From Lientehia sp934351765 (GTDB lineage: Bacteria > Bacillota > Clostridia > Lachnospirales > Lachnospiraceae), in assembly GCF_052118925.1 (NCBI RefSeq), contig NZ_JBQKGG010000013.1, forward strand, positions 1 through 64,000: 64,000 nucleotides of DNA, written 5' to 3'. This document shows, in pieces, positions 55,087 through 63,712 of the stretch. The notes beneath the pieces are model-generated. The model saw nothing but the letters and a program-made list of their open reading frames with translations. It made no database searches and had not been told where the DNA came from. Position 1 is the first letter of the stretch. Every line of letters starts with the position of its first letter. A program made the position numbers and the translations under genes.

Positions 55087-57825
55087 TTACTGCCTTATAT
55101 ATTCACTGAACTCCCTTGTAATTTCTTCCATCATAGCCGAATTCTGTCGGGAATATTCCTGGGCACTCTGAGCGATCGCGTTGGACGCATTCATCGCCTC
55201 CTGAACATATTCCTCCGTAAAGGCAAAGCTTGCCAGCGACTGGAGCAGTGTCGGCGCAACTGCCTCAAACGTCTCCTCCGGTGCAATGACTCCGTAAACA
55301 TTGCTCAGTGCCATTGTCGGCATCGCATCCACCCCGTCAATCTCATAGCTTCCCATATCCACTACGGATCCCTGTATAATTCCGCGGCAGGATGCCCCCG
55401 ATCCCGAAATCAGTGTACCGCTGATAACGGATTCATATACCGCCAGAGAGGAAAGTGCCGTTGTTATCTGCTTCTCCTCGCTCAGGGAAAAGCTCTGAAT
55501 CGCCGGGAAGTTAAACGTTTCTCCCTGGATTGTCGTATACGCCTGGGCATAGCTGCTCATGGCATTTACTGCTGATAACACGGACGCCGGATCCAGAACC
55601 GGAAGAAGTGCCAGTCTTCCATCCATCCCGGTACTGATATACTTTTGCCGTCCCGCTTCACTTCGGAAATACGGCCCCAGTTCTCCAAAATAAAAGATCT
55701 GAATATCCGGATTGGACGGATCATACGCACGATATCCGAAGCCTGCATACTGGCCGACTGTCTCCAGCTTCCAGCCGCTCGGCAGATCCATACTGAAAAA
55801 GCCGCCGTCATAATGAGTCAGGGTATATGCGCTGCCCTTTGCGGTCGGAGTCCCGCCGCTTCCATTCCCGGTTCCATTGTCTGTTCCCGGCGTTGTCTGT
55901 CCGCCGTCTGCAGGTGTCTGGTTTGTACCGGAGGTGTCCGCCTGGAGCCTGGCATTCCCATAAGCAAGTCCCTTAATATCCAGCGTGGTCGCCAGATCAC
56001 AGTCTACAATATAAACCATGCCGCCGGACTGCTGTGCCCTCTGCTCTGCATTGGACAGATAATCCGCCCAGCCCTGGTTGTCCAGTGGCGTAATCAGACT
56101 GTTCAGTCCATCCTCCGTTGCCGTGAACGGCAGGCAGGTGGTTTCAATCAGGAAATACTGGCCGGAGCCTGACCAGGTCTCCACCGCCGTCTGCGCATGA
56201 CCCGGTGTCAAAACGATCATGGCGTGCATGCCTGCCGATTCCAGCACGCTGGCCATGAGCACCGCCGTCTCAATACAGATTCCCGATCCGCTCTGAAGCA
56301 CCGCATCAGGCATAAGCACCCGCTGCGTCGCATTAAATGAATACGCTCCCATGTTATAGCGTACACCCATATTGCTGATGGCGCTCTGGATTGCCGCCAC
56401 CTGATAATATGTCACATACTGCTCTTCTCCCTCACCAAAGCCGTACGCATACTGATAACCCGGCAGGATTCCATACTGGCTCCCGAAATTGCTCTCCAGC
56501 CAGGAAATCGCATTCCGCCGTACCGCCAGCACACCGTCCGTCTCCGGCGTCATCCAGGCCAGGATATTGTCATTCTGAATAATCCCGAACTCATCACTGC
56601 TGGTCTTATAATCATAAATACTGTAAATCTTCAGGTTTTTCGTTTCCTGCTCGATCACATCGCCCGTAGCCGTGTCCGTCACAGAAATCGTAAGCTGAGT
56701 GTCACGCCCGGACGAAAGATCCGGCATATCCGACAGCACCGGCGGTTTGATCATAAGATAGGTCATCTCCTCCGACAGCGTAACCTTCTGTTCATAAACC
56801 TGGGAGAATCCATCGATCTCCGCCCGTACCATAACACTGCTGATCCCCTTATCGGTGTAGAGAAGCAGGTTGGCCACAGAATCCATGGACGGATACAGGT
56901 TCGGATGGATCTCGTCCACCACAGACTTGTGGACATACACGACCGGGCTCTCCGTCTGATAACCGTTCTCCTGCACCGTTCCCTGTCTGCAGTCAGAAAG
57001 GATCTCCTCTCCGAGACGCTTCACACTGTTTTCCGCCACCTCTGCCGAATGGGTAAATTCCCAGCTCATAAGGTCAAAAATGGTCTCCTCATACTGAGCC
57101 GCCTCCAGTCCCATGCGGCTGATGAGCTGGTTGGCTGAATACAGCCGCAGCACATCCGAATACGCAAGTCCCTGGGACTGAGATTCCATGTACTTTAACA
57201 GAAGATCCATGGATCCCACATAATGAGGCCAGACATCGGACAGATAAGACGGCGTTTCCAACGCCAGAAGCTCTGTCTTTACCTGTCTCGCAGAATCATA
57301 AACCGTCTGGAGATACTGCTGAATCTCCGAATTGTCCGTTGCCATGGCTCCCATCAACGGCTGGAACGCATCATTCTGGGCGATATAGAATTCCAGCGTC
57401 TTTTTCATATCCTCCATGACTGCAAGACCGTCGGAAAAATATTCCTCCTGCGCGTCCTGAACGGCCTGTCCGGTCTCCGATTTTGCTGATACCTGTTCCG
57501 CCTCCTTCTTCAGATTCTGAAAGGCTTCGATATTCTGTTCCTGCTTTTCCAGACTTTCCCGGCACCGCTCCACAAAGCTGTCTACCGCCGAATCATCTGT
57601 CTGCATCTGTTCATACAGAATGCTGCAGGCGCCGCTCATCTCGTCAGCCATCGCCGCGGTTTCCATTAAAATTTCCTGTGCCTGCTCTACAGCCTTCCCT
57701 GTTCCTGCAAGAAATCTCTTATCAGCGGAAGCGCCCGCTCCTCCGCAGCCGCTCATGGACAGAATCACCGTTAAAACTGCCGCCAGGATCTGACGGCTCT
57801 GCTTCCTCTTTCTGTTCATTTTCAC
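55087..57825 (-). CDS. Transglutaminase-like extracytoplasmic lipoprotein
   Basis: A 912-aa lipoprotein (lipobox MSGC near residue 26). Residues 40-270 form a helical, coiled-coil-like region; 290-410 is beta-rich; 440-620 is a transglutaminase/protease-like domain with C517 in SGSGICIETAVLMAS, H543 in LTPGHAQTA and E561 in YFLIETT, a Cys-His-Glu triad. A Thr/Gly/Asn linker leads to a C-terminal domain with GGFFSMDLPSGWKLE, as in surface proteins. It may cross-link or cut peptides at the cell surface. The gene diverges from a double-HTH regulator across a 226-base gap with an 11-bp inverted repeat. Confidence 0.75.
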   Translation of the reverse strand: MKMNRKRKQSRQILAAVLTVILSMSGCGGAGASADKRFLAGTGKAVEQAQEILMETAAMADEMSGACSILYEQMQTDDSAVDSFVERCRESLEKQEQNIEAFQNLKKEAEQVSAKSETGQAVQDAQEEYFSDGLAVMEDMKKTLEFYIAQNDAFQPLMGAMATDNSEIQQYLQTVYDSARQVKTELLALETPSYLSDVWPHYVGSMDLLLKYMESQSQGLAYSDVLRLYSANQLISRMGLEAAQYEETIFDLMSWEFTHSAEVAENSVKRLGEEILSDCRQGTVQENGYQTESPVVYVHKSVVDEIHPNLYPSMDSVANLLLYTDKGISSVMVRAEIDGFSQVYEQKVTLSEEMTYLMIKPPVLSDMPDLSSGRDTQLTISVTDTATGDVIEQETKNLKIYSIYDYKTSSDEFGIIQNDNILAWMTPETDGVLAVRRNAISWLESNFGSQYGILPGYQYAYGFGEGEEQYVTYYQVAAIQSAISNMGVRYNMGAYSFNATQRVLMPDAVLQSGSGICIETAVLMASVLESAGMHAMIVLTPGHAQTAVETWSGSGQYFLIETTCLPFTATEDGLNSLITPLDNQGWADYLSNAEQRAQQSGGMVYIVDCDLATTLDIKGLAYGNARLQADTSGTNQTPADGGQTTPGTDNGTGNGSGGTPTAKGSAYTLTHYDGGFFSMDLPSGWKLETVGQYAGFGYRAYDPSNPDIQIFYFGELGPYFRSEAGRQKYISTGMDGRLALLPVLDPASVLSAVNAMSSYAQAYTTIQGETFNFPAIQSFSLSEEKQITTALSSLAVYESVISGTLISGSGASCRGIIQGSVVDMGSYEIDGVDAMPTMALSNVYGVIAPEETFEAVAPTLLQSLASFAFTEEYVQEAMNASNAIAQSAQEYSRQNSAMMEEITREFSEYIRQ

Positions 57826-57882
57826 GCTCTCCCCTTTCCTTTTGCCGCACTCTCTGCTAGTATTATGTATATATCTATCGCT

Positions 57883-57943
57883 CGAAAGCTGTCAAAGCCC
57901 CCGGCTTTTCTGTCTCTATTATAAAAGATTCAGACAGCTTTCG
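57883..57943. promoter_or_regulatory. Divergent control region with 11-bp inverted repeat
   Basis: CGAAAGCTGTC (57883-57893) and GACAGCTTTCG (57933-57943) are exact inverted copies 39 bases apart. The left arm overlaps the minus-strand TTGACA (57895-57890) of the lipoprotein promoter. The right arm follows a plus-strand TATAAA (57920-57925). The layout suits one regulator controlling both promoters. Confidence 0.5.
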
Positions 57944-58051
57944 CTGAGTTTTACCCCATCTGTCAATGCCAGCGGTGGTAATGCTTCCGATAGCAAAACA
58001 GATGACCGCTCAATCCTGCGGACTATGGCCCAGGTCGAAAGGATCTTACCT

Positions 58052-59917
58052 ATGACATTTTCTGAACAGTTAAATCACTATATCCATCACATCGGCTGCT
58101 CCGCCAAAGAGCTTTCGGAGGTCTCCGGTCTCTCCGGCGCCACGATCAGCCGCTACCGGACCGGCGAGCGGATTCCCGACCCGAACAGCGAACAGCTGGC
58201 TAAGCTTGCGTCAGCGCTTTCGGCTCTGTCCATGCAAAAACAGACCGGTGGCTCTGCGGATTTCTCCGCGCCTGTGATCCTTGCGGTCTTCCGCTCCTCT
58301 CTCTCAAAAAATCAGGTGGATTTCTCCCGCCTGTCGGCCAACTTCAGCCATCTGACCGATCTTTTGGGCATCAGTATGACAGAGCTTGCCCGCGCCTTAA
58401 ATTTTGATGCCTCCTATCTGTCCAGGATCCGCTCCGGAAAGCGGCGTCCCGCAGACCCGGAAGCCTTTGTGGACAGCGTCTGTGCCTATGTGCTCCGGCG
58501 CTTCTCCCGTCCGGATGATCGAATGAACCTGCTGCACCTGATCGGAAATGACACCGACACAACCGCTGCCGCCCACACAGGCGATCCTTCTGTCTCAGTC
58601 ACAGAAGCCACGGCTGATACAGGCTCCGATGCACCGGCCTCCCGTACCGACTCCGATGCACCGGCCTCCCGTACCGATGAGGATGCCCTCCGCCTGCGCT
58701 TAAAGGACTGGCTCCTTGGCGCTGCACCGGACAATACAGCATCCGATCCCGGCGCATCCATGGAAGCTTTTCTGGAGAAGCTGGATCAGTTTGATTTAGA
58801 TAAATATATCCGCGCGATCCATTTTAACGAACTGAAAATTCCGTTCGTTCCGTTCCGGCTTCCCACCTCCAGAACCTACTACGGGGTAGAATCTATGAAG
58901 CAGGGCGAACTGGATTTTTTTAAATCAACCGTACTCTCCCGTTCTATGGACCCGGTCTATATGTGCAGCGACATGCCCATGGCCGATATGGCGGCAGACA
59001 CGGATTTCGCCAAAAAATGGATGTTTGCCATCGCCATGACAATCAAGAAGGGACTTCACATCAACATCATCCACAGCATCGACCGCCCCTTTGAGGAGAT
59101 GATTCTGGGACTGGAAAGCTGGATTCCTCTCTATATGACCGGCCAGATCTCGCCCTTTTACTTAAAGGATCCCCAGACAAAGGTGTACCACCATTTTCTT
59201 TACACCTCCGGTCATGCCGCGCTGAGCGGGGAATGTATCAACGGGTATCATGACCATGGAAAATATTATCTCACCAACAACCGGGAGGAAACGGCCTATT
59301 ACCGCAGACGCTCCATAGATCTGTTTTCCAGAGCACTGCCGCTTATGGAAATCTTCCGCAGCGAGAATGCCGATGCCTACGAAACATTTCTCCGGCTCAA
59401 TCATCTTACCGAAGGAAACCGCCAGAACCGGCTCTCCTCTCTGCCTCTGTATACCATGCCGGAGCCTCTGCTGGCCTCCATTCTGGCCCGCCATCAGGTG
59501 TCCGGCGAGGATCAGAAACGGATTCTGGCCTTTGCCGGAACCGAGCGCCGCCGCATGGAAACCATTCTGGAGAAAAATCCGGTTCTCGATGAGGTTCCGA
59601 GGCTTTCTCCGGAGGAATTCCGGCAGTATCCCATGACACTCTCCCTCTCCGGTCTTTTTTATGAAACAGAGCTTCCCTATACCTACGAGGAATATCTGGC
59701 GCATCTGGAAGCTGCAAGGGCTTATGCCTCTGCTCATAAAAATTACAGCCTGCGGATCGGAGAGACACATGCCTTCCGCAATATCCAGATCCGGATCCTG
59801 GAGGATAAATGGGTCATCCTCTCCAAAAACAAGGCTCCCGTGATCCACTTTGTGATCCGGCACCCGCTCATGGTCTCCGCTCTGGAGAACTTCGCTGCTC
59901 CGGTGGTGGAGCTGTAA
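58052..59917 (+). CDS. Double-HTH (XRE) regulator with large unknown C-terminal domain
   Basis: A 621-aa protein; ATG 58052 is chosen because AAAGGAT precedes it and the first HTH begins at once (FSEQLNHYIHHIGCSAKELSEVSGLSGATISRYRTGERIPD). A second HTH follows at about 100-155 (LTDLLGISMTELARALNFDASYLSRIRSGKRRPADPEAF). A linker with SDAPASRT repeats leads to a 400-residue domain (MCSDMPMADMAADTDFAKKW; HINIIHSIDRPFEEMILGLESWIPLY; YLTNNREETAYYRRRSIDLF) of no family I can name. It may sense a ligand and control the divergent lipoprotein gene. Confidence 0.7.
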   Translation: MTFSEQLNHYIHHIGCSAKELSEVSGLSGATISRYRTGERIPDPNSEQLAKLASALSALSMQKQTGGSADFSAPVILAVFRSSLSKNQVDFSRLSANFSHLTDLLGISMTELARALNFDASYLSRIRSGKRRPADPEAFVDSVCAYVLRRFSRPDDRMNLLHLIGNDTDTTAAAHTGDPSVSVTEATADTGSDAPASRTDSDAPASRTDEDALRLRLKDWLLGAAPDNTASDPGASMEAFLEKLDQFDLDKYIRAIHFNELKIPFVPFRLPTSRTYYGVESMKQGELDFFKSTVLSRSMDPVYMCSDMPMADMAADTDFAKKWMFAIAMTIKKGLHINIIHSIDRPFEEMILGLESWIPLYMTGQISPFYLKDPQTKVYHHFLYTSGHAALSGECINGYHDHGKYYLTNNREETAYYRRRSIDLFSRALPLMEIFRSENADAYETFLRLNHLTEGNRQNRLSSLPLYTMPEPLLASILARHQVSGEDQKRILAFAGTERRRMETILEKNPVLDEVPRLSPEEFRQYPMTLSLSGLFYETELPYTYEEYLAHLEAARAYASAHKNYSLRIGETHAFRNIQIRILEDKWVILSKNKAPVIHFVIRHPLMVSALENFAAPVVEL

Positions 59918-59923
59918 AAACGA

Positions 59924-59966
59924 ATCGAACAACGGGCAGGCGCATCGCGCCTGCCCGTTGTTCGAT
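59924..59966 (+). terminator. Perfect 20-bp inverted repeat, likely terminator
   Basis: ATCGAACAACGGGCAGGCGC (59924-59943) is followed by a 3-base loop and its exact complement (59947-59966). It ends the double-HTH gene and could act in both directions; the nearest T-run is 11 bases further on. Confidence 0.6.
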
Positions 59967-60020
59967 CCATAGCAGCTTTTTCATTGTGTTATGTTAGGTT
60001 GTGTTATGTTGTGTTATCTT

Positions 60021-61244
60021 CTACCGCCGCTTCAGCTCTTCCCACTCCGGCCCGGCTTCCCAGCTTCCGTTCTTGCTTCCTACAAAGGTATCGCCCTTGC
60101 GGTACACATGATCATAGGCCACATCTGCCTCATAGGCACGCCCGGCAGAATCGGTATAGCTGTTGACGCCGCGGACTGCCTCGGAGTTCTTCCGATAGAT
60201 CTCATCCATGCTCCTGCTGCGCTCCTCATAACCGGCCATAACAATATCGGAAGTCTCGGAAAGAGTTCTGGAGATCTGCTGGGAGCTGCGGATCGCATTC
60301 TGCTGCCGCTGCATATAGCCGTTCGCCATGATCTGCAGTACGTTCTGGAATTCCTCTTCCTGGAGTGCATAGTACGCCGGCCCCAGCCGGAGCTCCTCCA
60401 TAAACCGGTCAAATATGTCGGACAGATCCCGTCCCTCCTCCCGGGGCCACATAAGAAGCATGTCATAATCACGACCCCAGTCAGAGGTCTGCCCCGGATT
60501 CTGGGCGATAGCCGCTCCGGTACCAAGACCGATCCCGCCAAGGAATCCAAGCCCTGCCAGACCGCCGCTCTTCAGCATATCCAGAAAGCTGTTCCCGGCC
60601 TGCTTCTGTGCCTTCAGTGCATCCGCCGTCCAGCACAGAGACATGGCAAAATATCCGTCATAAATCTGTCCGCCTCTGGAAAAGCGGAACCGGAAGCGGT
60701 ACGCTCCCACCGCCACCTGACGCTTCAGTCTGGCCTCCGATTCCTGCTGAAACCGCGGCAGCCGGGCCTCCAGCTTCTGATTTTCCACAGGCTCCAGCCG
60801 TAGCTCCTCTGTCTGTCCCACTGTGGCACAGATCCGCTCTCTGGCATACTCCACAGGCTCCGATAGATGACGCCAGCAGGACATGCTTCCACCGTCACAC
60901 CGGTAATCCTTCCGTCCCATGCTTCCGCCGGGCATATAGTTCCTGTAATATGCAAAGGGATAATACACAAGCTGCGCCCCGTCCGGCGATTCCAGTATAA
61001 GATCATATCCCACGGTATTCAGCGGAGAAGCGGATGAATCTGTCCGGACCCGGTAATTCCACCCCGCCGGAATATAGGTCTGAAACAGTGCGCCCCGCCC
61101 CTGATAGTCAATGGTTCTGATCTCTTTTTCCTGTCCCCGCAGCACATACTCCGTCCCGCAGTATTCACATTGGATCCTGGTGGCTCCCGGCCGGATCCTC
61201 ATCGGACTTCCGCAGCACCGGCACTGTATCTCTTTATATTCCAT
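60021..61244 (-). CDS. Zinc-ribbon protein of unknown function
   Basis: A 407-aa protein; ATG 61244 follows GGGAGG. The first 40 residues hold a zinc ribbon (IQCRCCGSPM and IQCEYCGTEYVLRG). A middle part (YIPAGWNYRVRTDSSASPLNTVGYDLILESPDGAQLVYYPFAYY) resembles a PsbP/MOG1-like fold. A Gly-rich segment (GGLAGLGFLGGIGLGTGAAIA) could enter a membrane. The C-terminus has SSQQISRTLSETSDIVMAGYEERSRSMDEIYRK and a GSWEAGPEW end. Such proteins occur singly in Lachnospiraceae; role unknown. Flanking DNA at 59986-60020 has GTGTTATGTT repeats. Confidence 0.65.
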   Translation of the reverse strand: MEYKEIQCRCCGSPMRIRPGATRIQCEYCGTEYVLRGQEKEIRTIDYQGRGALFQTYIPAGWNYRVRTDSSASPLNTVGYDLILESPDGAQLVYYPFAYYRNYMPGGSMGRKDYRCDGGSMSCWRHLSEPVEYARERICATVGQTEELRLEPVENQKLEARLPRFQQESEARLKRQVAVGAYRFRFRFSRGGQIYDGYFAMSLCWTADALKAQKQAGNSFLDMLKSGGLAGLGFLGGIGLGTGAAIAQNPGQTSDWGRDYDMLLMWPREEGRDLSDIFDRFMEELRLGPAYYALQEEEFQNVLQIMANGYMQRQQNAIRSSQQISRTLSETSDIVMAGYEERSRSMDEIYRKNSEAVRGVNSYTDSAGRAYEADVAYDHVYRKGDTFVGSKNGSWEAGPEWEELKRR

Positions 61245-61436
61245 GCCTTTTCCTCCCTGACTTTTATACCCTTCATTATAATGGATTTTCTTCCATATAA
61301 GCCCGCTTACCGCGGCAGGCATTGCCAGATCAGGAAAACCGACCCCTGCTGCTCTTTCTGTTTTCTTTCTTTTTTTCTATAATATGAACAGACAAACCTG
61401 AATGAAACGCATTTATCCACAAGCAAGGAGCTGCTT

Positions 61437-62084
61437 ATGCACATCATACACATCCTGTACAATGACACCCTGTCAACCTCCGGCCGCCCCACTCCTGCCG
61501 GCTGTCCCGCCCCTTTCGGAGCTCGTTTCCGCCGGATCTTCCGCCTTCTTTTTACAGCTCTTGTCACAGCCTCCGCTCTGCTTCTGGGCGGCTGCGGCAC
61601 AACCCGGAATTCTTCGGATCTGTCCGCAGGCTGCTGCAGCACAGCCCGGAATTCTTCGGATCTGTCCGCAGACGGTTCCGTTACAAAAGCCGCTTCTTCC
61701 GATTCAGCAGCTTCTGATACCCGTTCTGTTTTTTCGATCCTCGGCCCGGATGCTGAAGCGCTCGCCGCCTCCTGGAACGAATCCATCGTCACTGAAATCC
61801 TCTGGACCAGGAACGAGGAAGCCTCCGAAACTGTCACCATCCCAGCCGGTGCCGCCGAAATCCAGGAGCTGTTTCAGGCTCTTTCCGCGCTTCAGATCGG
61901 TAAACCGACCAATGAGATGAGCTCCGATGCCGAAGATCTCATCACGGTTTCCATGAACGATGGATCCTCTCTTACCCTCACCTTTAATAACGGAAATCTT
62001 GTATCCGGCAGAACCATCTATCAAACCTCCGGCAAAAAAGCATTCAACGCACTGAGGCGCACGTTGTTCCCGGAAGATTTTTAA
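61437..62084 (+). CDS. Small lipoprotein of unknown function with internal 14-residue duplication
   Basis: A 215-aa product with a long N-region and lipobox LLLGGC near residue 53, longer than usual, so the true start may be the internal one nearer the hydrophobic stretch; AAGGAGC precedes 61437. A 14-residue unit (TRNSSDLSAGCCST / ARNSSDLSADG) follows the lipobox cysteine. The remaining 120 residues look like a small alpha/beta domain (ILWTRNEEASETVTIPAGAAEIQELFQAL; SLTLTFNNGNLVSG). No family recognised. It converges with the MATE gene, leaving 4 bases between them. Confidence 0.6.
   Translation: MHIIHILYNDTLSTSGRPTPAGCPAPFGARFRRIFRLLFTALVTASALLLGGCGTTRNSSDLSAGCCSTARNSSDLSADGSVTKAASSDSAASDTRSVFSILGPDAEALAASWNESIVTEILWTRNEEASETVTIPAGAAEIQELFQALSALQIGKPTNEMSSDAEDLITVSMNDGSSLTLTFNNGNLVSGRTIYQTSGKKAFNALRRTLFPEDF
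61597..61671 (+). repeat. 42-bp tandem duplication in lipoprotein gene
   Basis: A 33-base block at 61597-61629 recurs at 61639-61671 with one difference, a period of 42 bases (14 codons). Confidence 0.85.
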
Positions 62085-62088
62085 GCTC

Positions 62089-63456
62089 TCAGATATTCCT
62101 CTTTTTCAGCACATGCTTCATCAGTCCCACTGCCGTAAGGCATGCTCCGGCCTCCGCAATGGGCAGTGCCAGCCAGACAAAGGTTCCGGACGAAGGAAGC
62201 GCCGAAAACAGCCAGGCCAGCGGAAGGGTCAGAATAATGAAGCGCAAAAGTGAAATCAGCAGGGAATAGCTTCCCTTGCCCAGCGCCTGGCAGACGCCCT
62301 GAAGTATAATATTCCCCCCGGCAAAGAAAAAGCCGCAGGAAATGATCCGAAGCGCCGTGATACAAAGCCTTGTTGATTCCTCCGCAATGGAAAAGATTCC
62401 AACCATGGCTCCGGCACCAAGCTGAAACAGGATAATCCCGGCGCCCATAATAATCGAAACATACACCAGTCCCCAGCGGATCGCCTCCCGGATCCGTTCC
62501 TTTTTCCCTGCACCGTAATTAAACGAAACAATGGGAATCAGTGCATTATTCAGGCCGAAGCCCGGCATAAAGATAAAGCTCTGGAGTTTATAATAAACCC
62601 CGTACGCTGTCACTGCCGAAACAGAAATGGTTCCCAGAATCAGATTCATAACATATGTCATAACCGGGGTCAGGATCTGCATGATGATCGCCGGAAAGCC
62701 CACCGTATAAATGTCCTTTAAAACGGACTTTTCCGGTTTCAGATATCTGATTCCCCTGTCGATTCCGACGCCCCGCTTAAAATAGAAGACCGAAATGATC
62801 ACCAGCGAGAGGATCTGGCCCAGAACCGTCGCCCAGGCCGCACCGGAACCCCCCATAGCCGGCATTCCAAACATCCCTCGGATCAGAATGGGATCCAGAA
62901 TAATGTTGGTAACGGCTCCGGTAAGCTGACAGATCATGGTGATCATGGTTTTTCCGGTGGCCATGACGATTTTTTCCATGGTCATGTATCCCAGTGCGCC
63001 GAATGAAAAGACGGTTACGATCCTTAAATAGTCCGTTCCCATCTGCGCGATCACCGGATCCTTTGTCTGGCTTCCGATAAAATTCTTTGCTGCAAAGATT
63101 CCGAACAGGGCCATAACAGCAAAATAGCAGACCGCCATGAATAACGCATTTCCGGCAGTTTTTGCCGCCCGCTCCTTATCGTTCCTTCCCAGATTCCGCG
63201 CCACCATGGCATTGATCCCCACGCCGGTTCCAACGCCCAGCGCCACGATGATCAGCTGGACCGGAAACGCCAGCGTCAGTGCATTAATCGCCTTGTCCCC
63301 CATGTTTGACACCTGGGCGGTATCCGGAATATAGGACACAAAATACGTGTCCACCACGTTATAAAGCGCCTGCCCCAGCATGGAGATCATCATGGGAATT
63401 CCCATATTTAAGAGTAGCTTTTTCACTGGCATATCTGCCATTTTCCCTGCATTCAT
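62089..63456 (-). CDS. MATE-family multidrug efflux transporter
   Basis: A 455-aa exporter with about 12 membrane helices. Features of the family include MGIPMMISMLGQALYNVVDTYFVSYI at the start, LGVGTGVGINAMVARNLGRNDKERA in the first repeat and GFGLNNALIPIVSFNYGAGKKERIREAI in the second. It should export cationic drugs or dyes using Na+ or H+. AAAGGA lies 11 bases before the ATG. A 170-base leader with a leader ORF and terminator precedes it, so expression is probably induced by translation stress. Confidence 0.92.
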   Translation of the reverse strand: MNAGKMADMPVKKLLLNMGIPMMISMLGQALYNVVDTYFVSYIPDTAQVSNMGDKAINALTLAFPVQLIIVALGVGTGVGINAMVARNLGRNDKERAAKTAGNALFMAVCYFAVMALFGIFAAKNFIGSQTKDPVIAQMGTDYLRIVTVFSFGALGYMTMEKIVMATGKTMITMICQLTGAVTNIILDPILIRGMFGMPAMGGSGAAWATVLGQILSLVIISVFYFKRGVGIDRGIRYLKPEKSVLKDIYTVGFPAIIMQILTPVMTYVMNLILGTISVSAVTAYGVYYKLQSFIFMPGFGLNNALIPIVSFNYGAGKKERIREAIRWGLVYVSIIMGAGIILFQLGAGAMVGIFSIAEESTRLCITALRIISCGFFFAGGNIILQGVCQALGKGSYSLLISLLRFIILTLPLAWLFSALPSSGTFVWLALPIAEAGACLTAVGLMKHVLKKRNI

Positions 63457-63484
63457 ATGTTTTTCAATCCTTTGAACTTAAAAA

Positions 63485-63517
63485 GCCGAAAGCAATCGAT
63501 CCTGCATTACTTTCGGC
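63485..63517 (-). terminator. Leader terminator upstream of the MATE gene
   Basis: Minus strand: GCCGAAAG (63517-63510), a 17-base loop and CTTTCGGC (63492-63485), then TTTTTAAG. It lies between promoter and coding start, so it must be bypassed for expression. The leader ORF stop codon lies at the 3' edge of its first arm. Confidence 0.7.
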
Positions 63518-63605
63518 CCTGTTTTCTGGCATCTCCGGCGTGATCCGGACACGCTGCCTTCCACTTAAAAAGCTCCAGCCAATGGTCACTCCGGTTCCTT
63601 TCCAT
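63507..63605 (-). CDS. Leader peptide ORF upstream of the MATE gene
   Basis: A 32-codon frame (MERNRSDHWLELFKWKAACP, then DHAGDARKQGRK) with GGGAGG 4 bases before its ATG. It starts about 30 bases after the promoter. Its last codons CGA AAG TAA (63513-63507) overlap the first arm of the leader terminator, so a stalled or moving ribosome would control folding. The peptide matches no known leader. Confidence 0.5.
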   Translation of the reverse strand: MERNRSDHWLELFKWKAACPDHAGDARKQGRK

Positions 63606-63635
63606 CAAGCCTCCCACCTGAGGCATCATTACAAT

Positions 63636-63664
63636 AATATACCTCATATGGGACGGCTTGTCTA
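63636..63664 (-). promoter_or_regulatory. Sigma-A promoter of the MATE transcript
   Basis: Minus strand: TAGACA (63664-63659), a 17-base spacer and TATATT (63641-63636). Confidence 0.6.
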
Positions 63665-63712
63665 TGCGTTTTTAACCGGATGCTGCCCTTAAATGCCTTT
63701 TATATTTTTATT

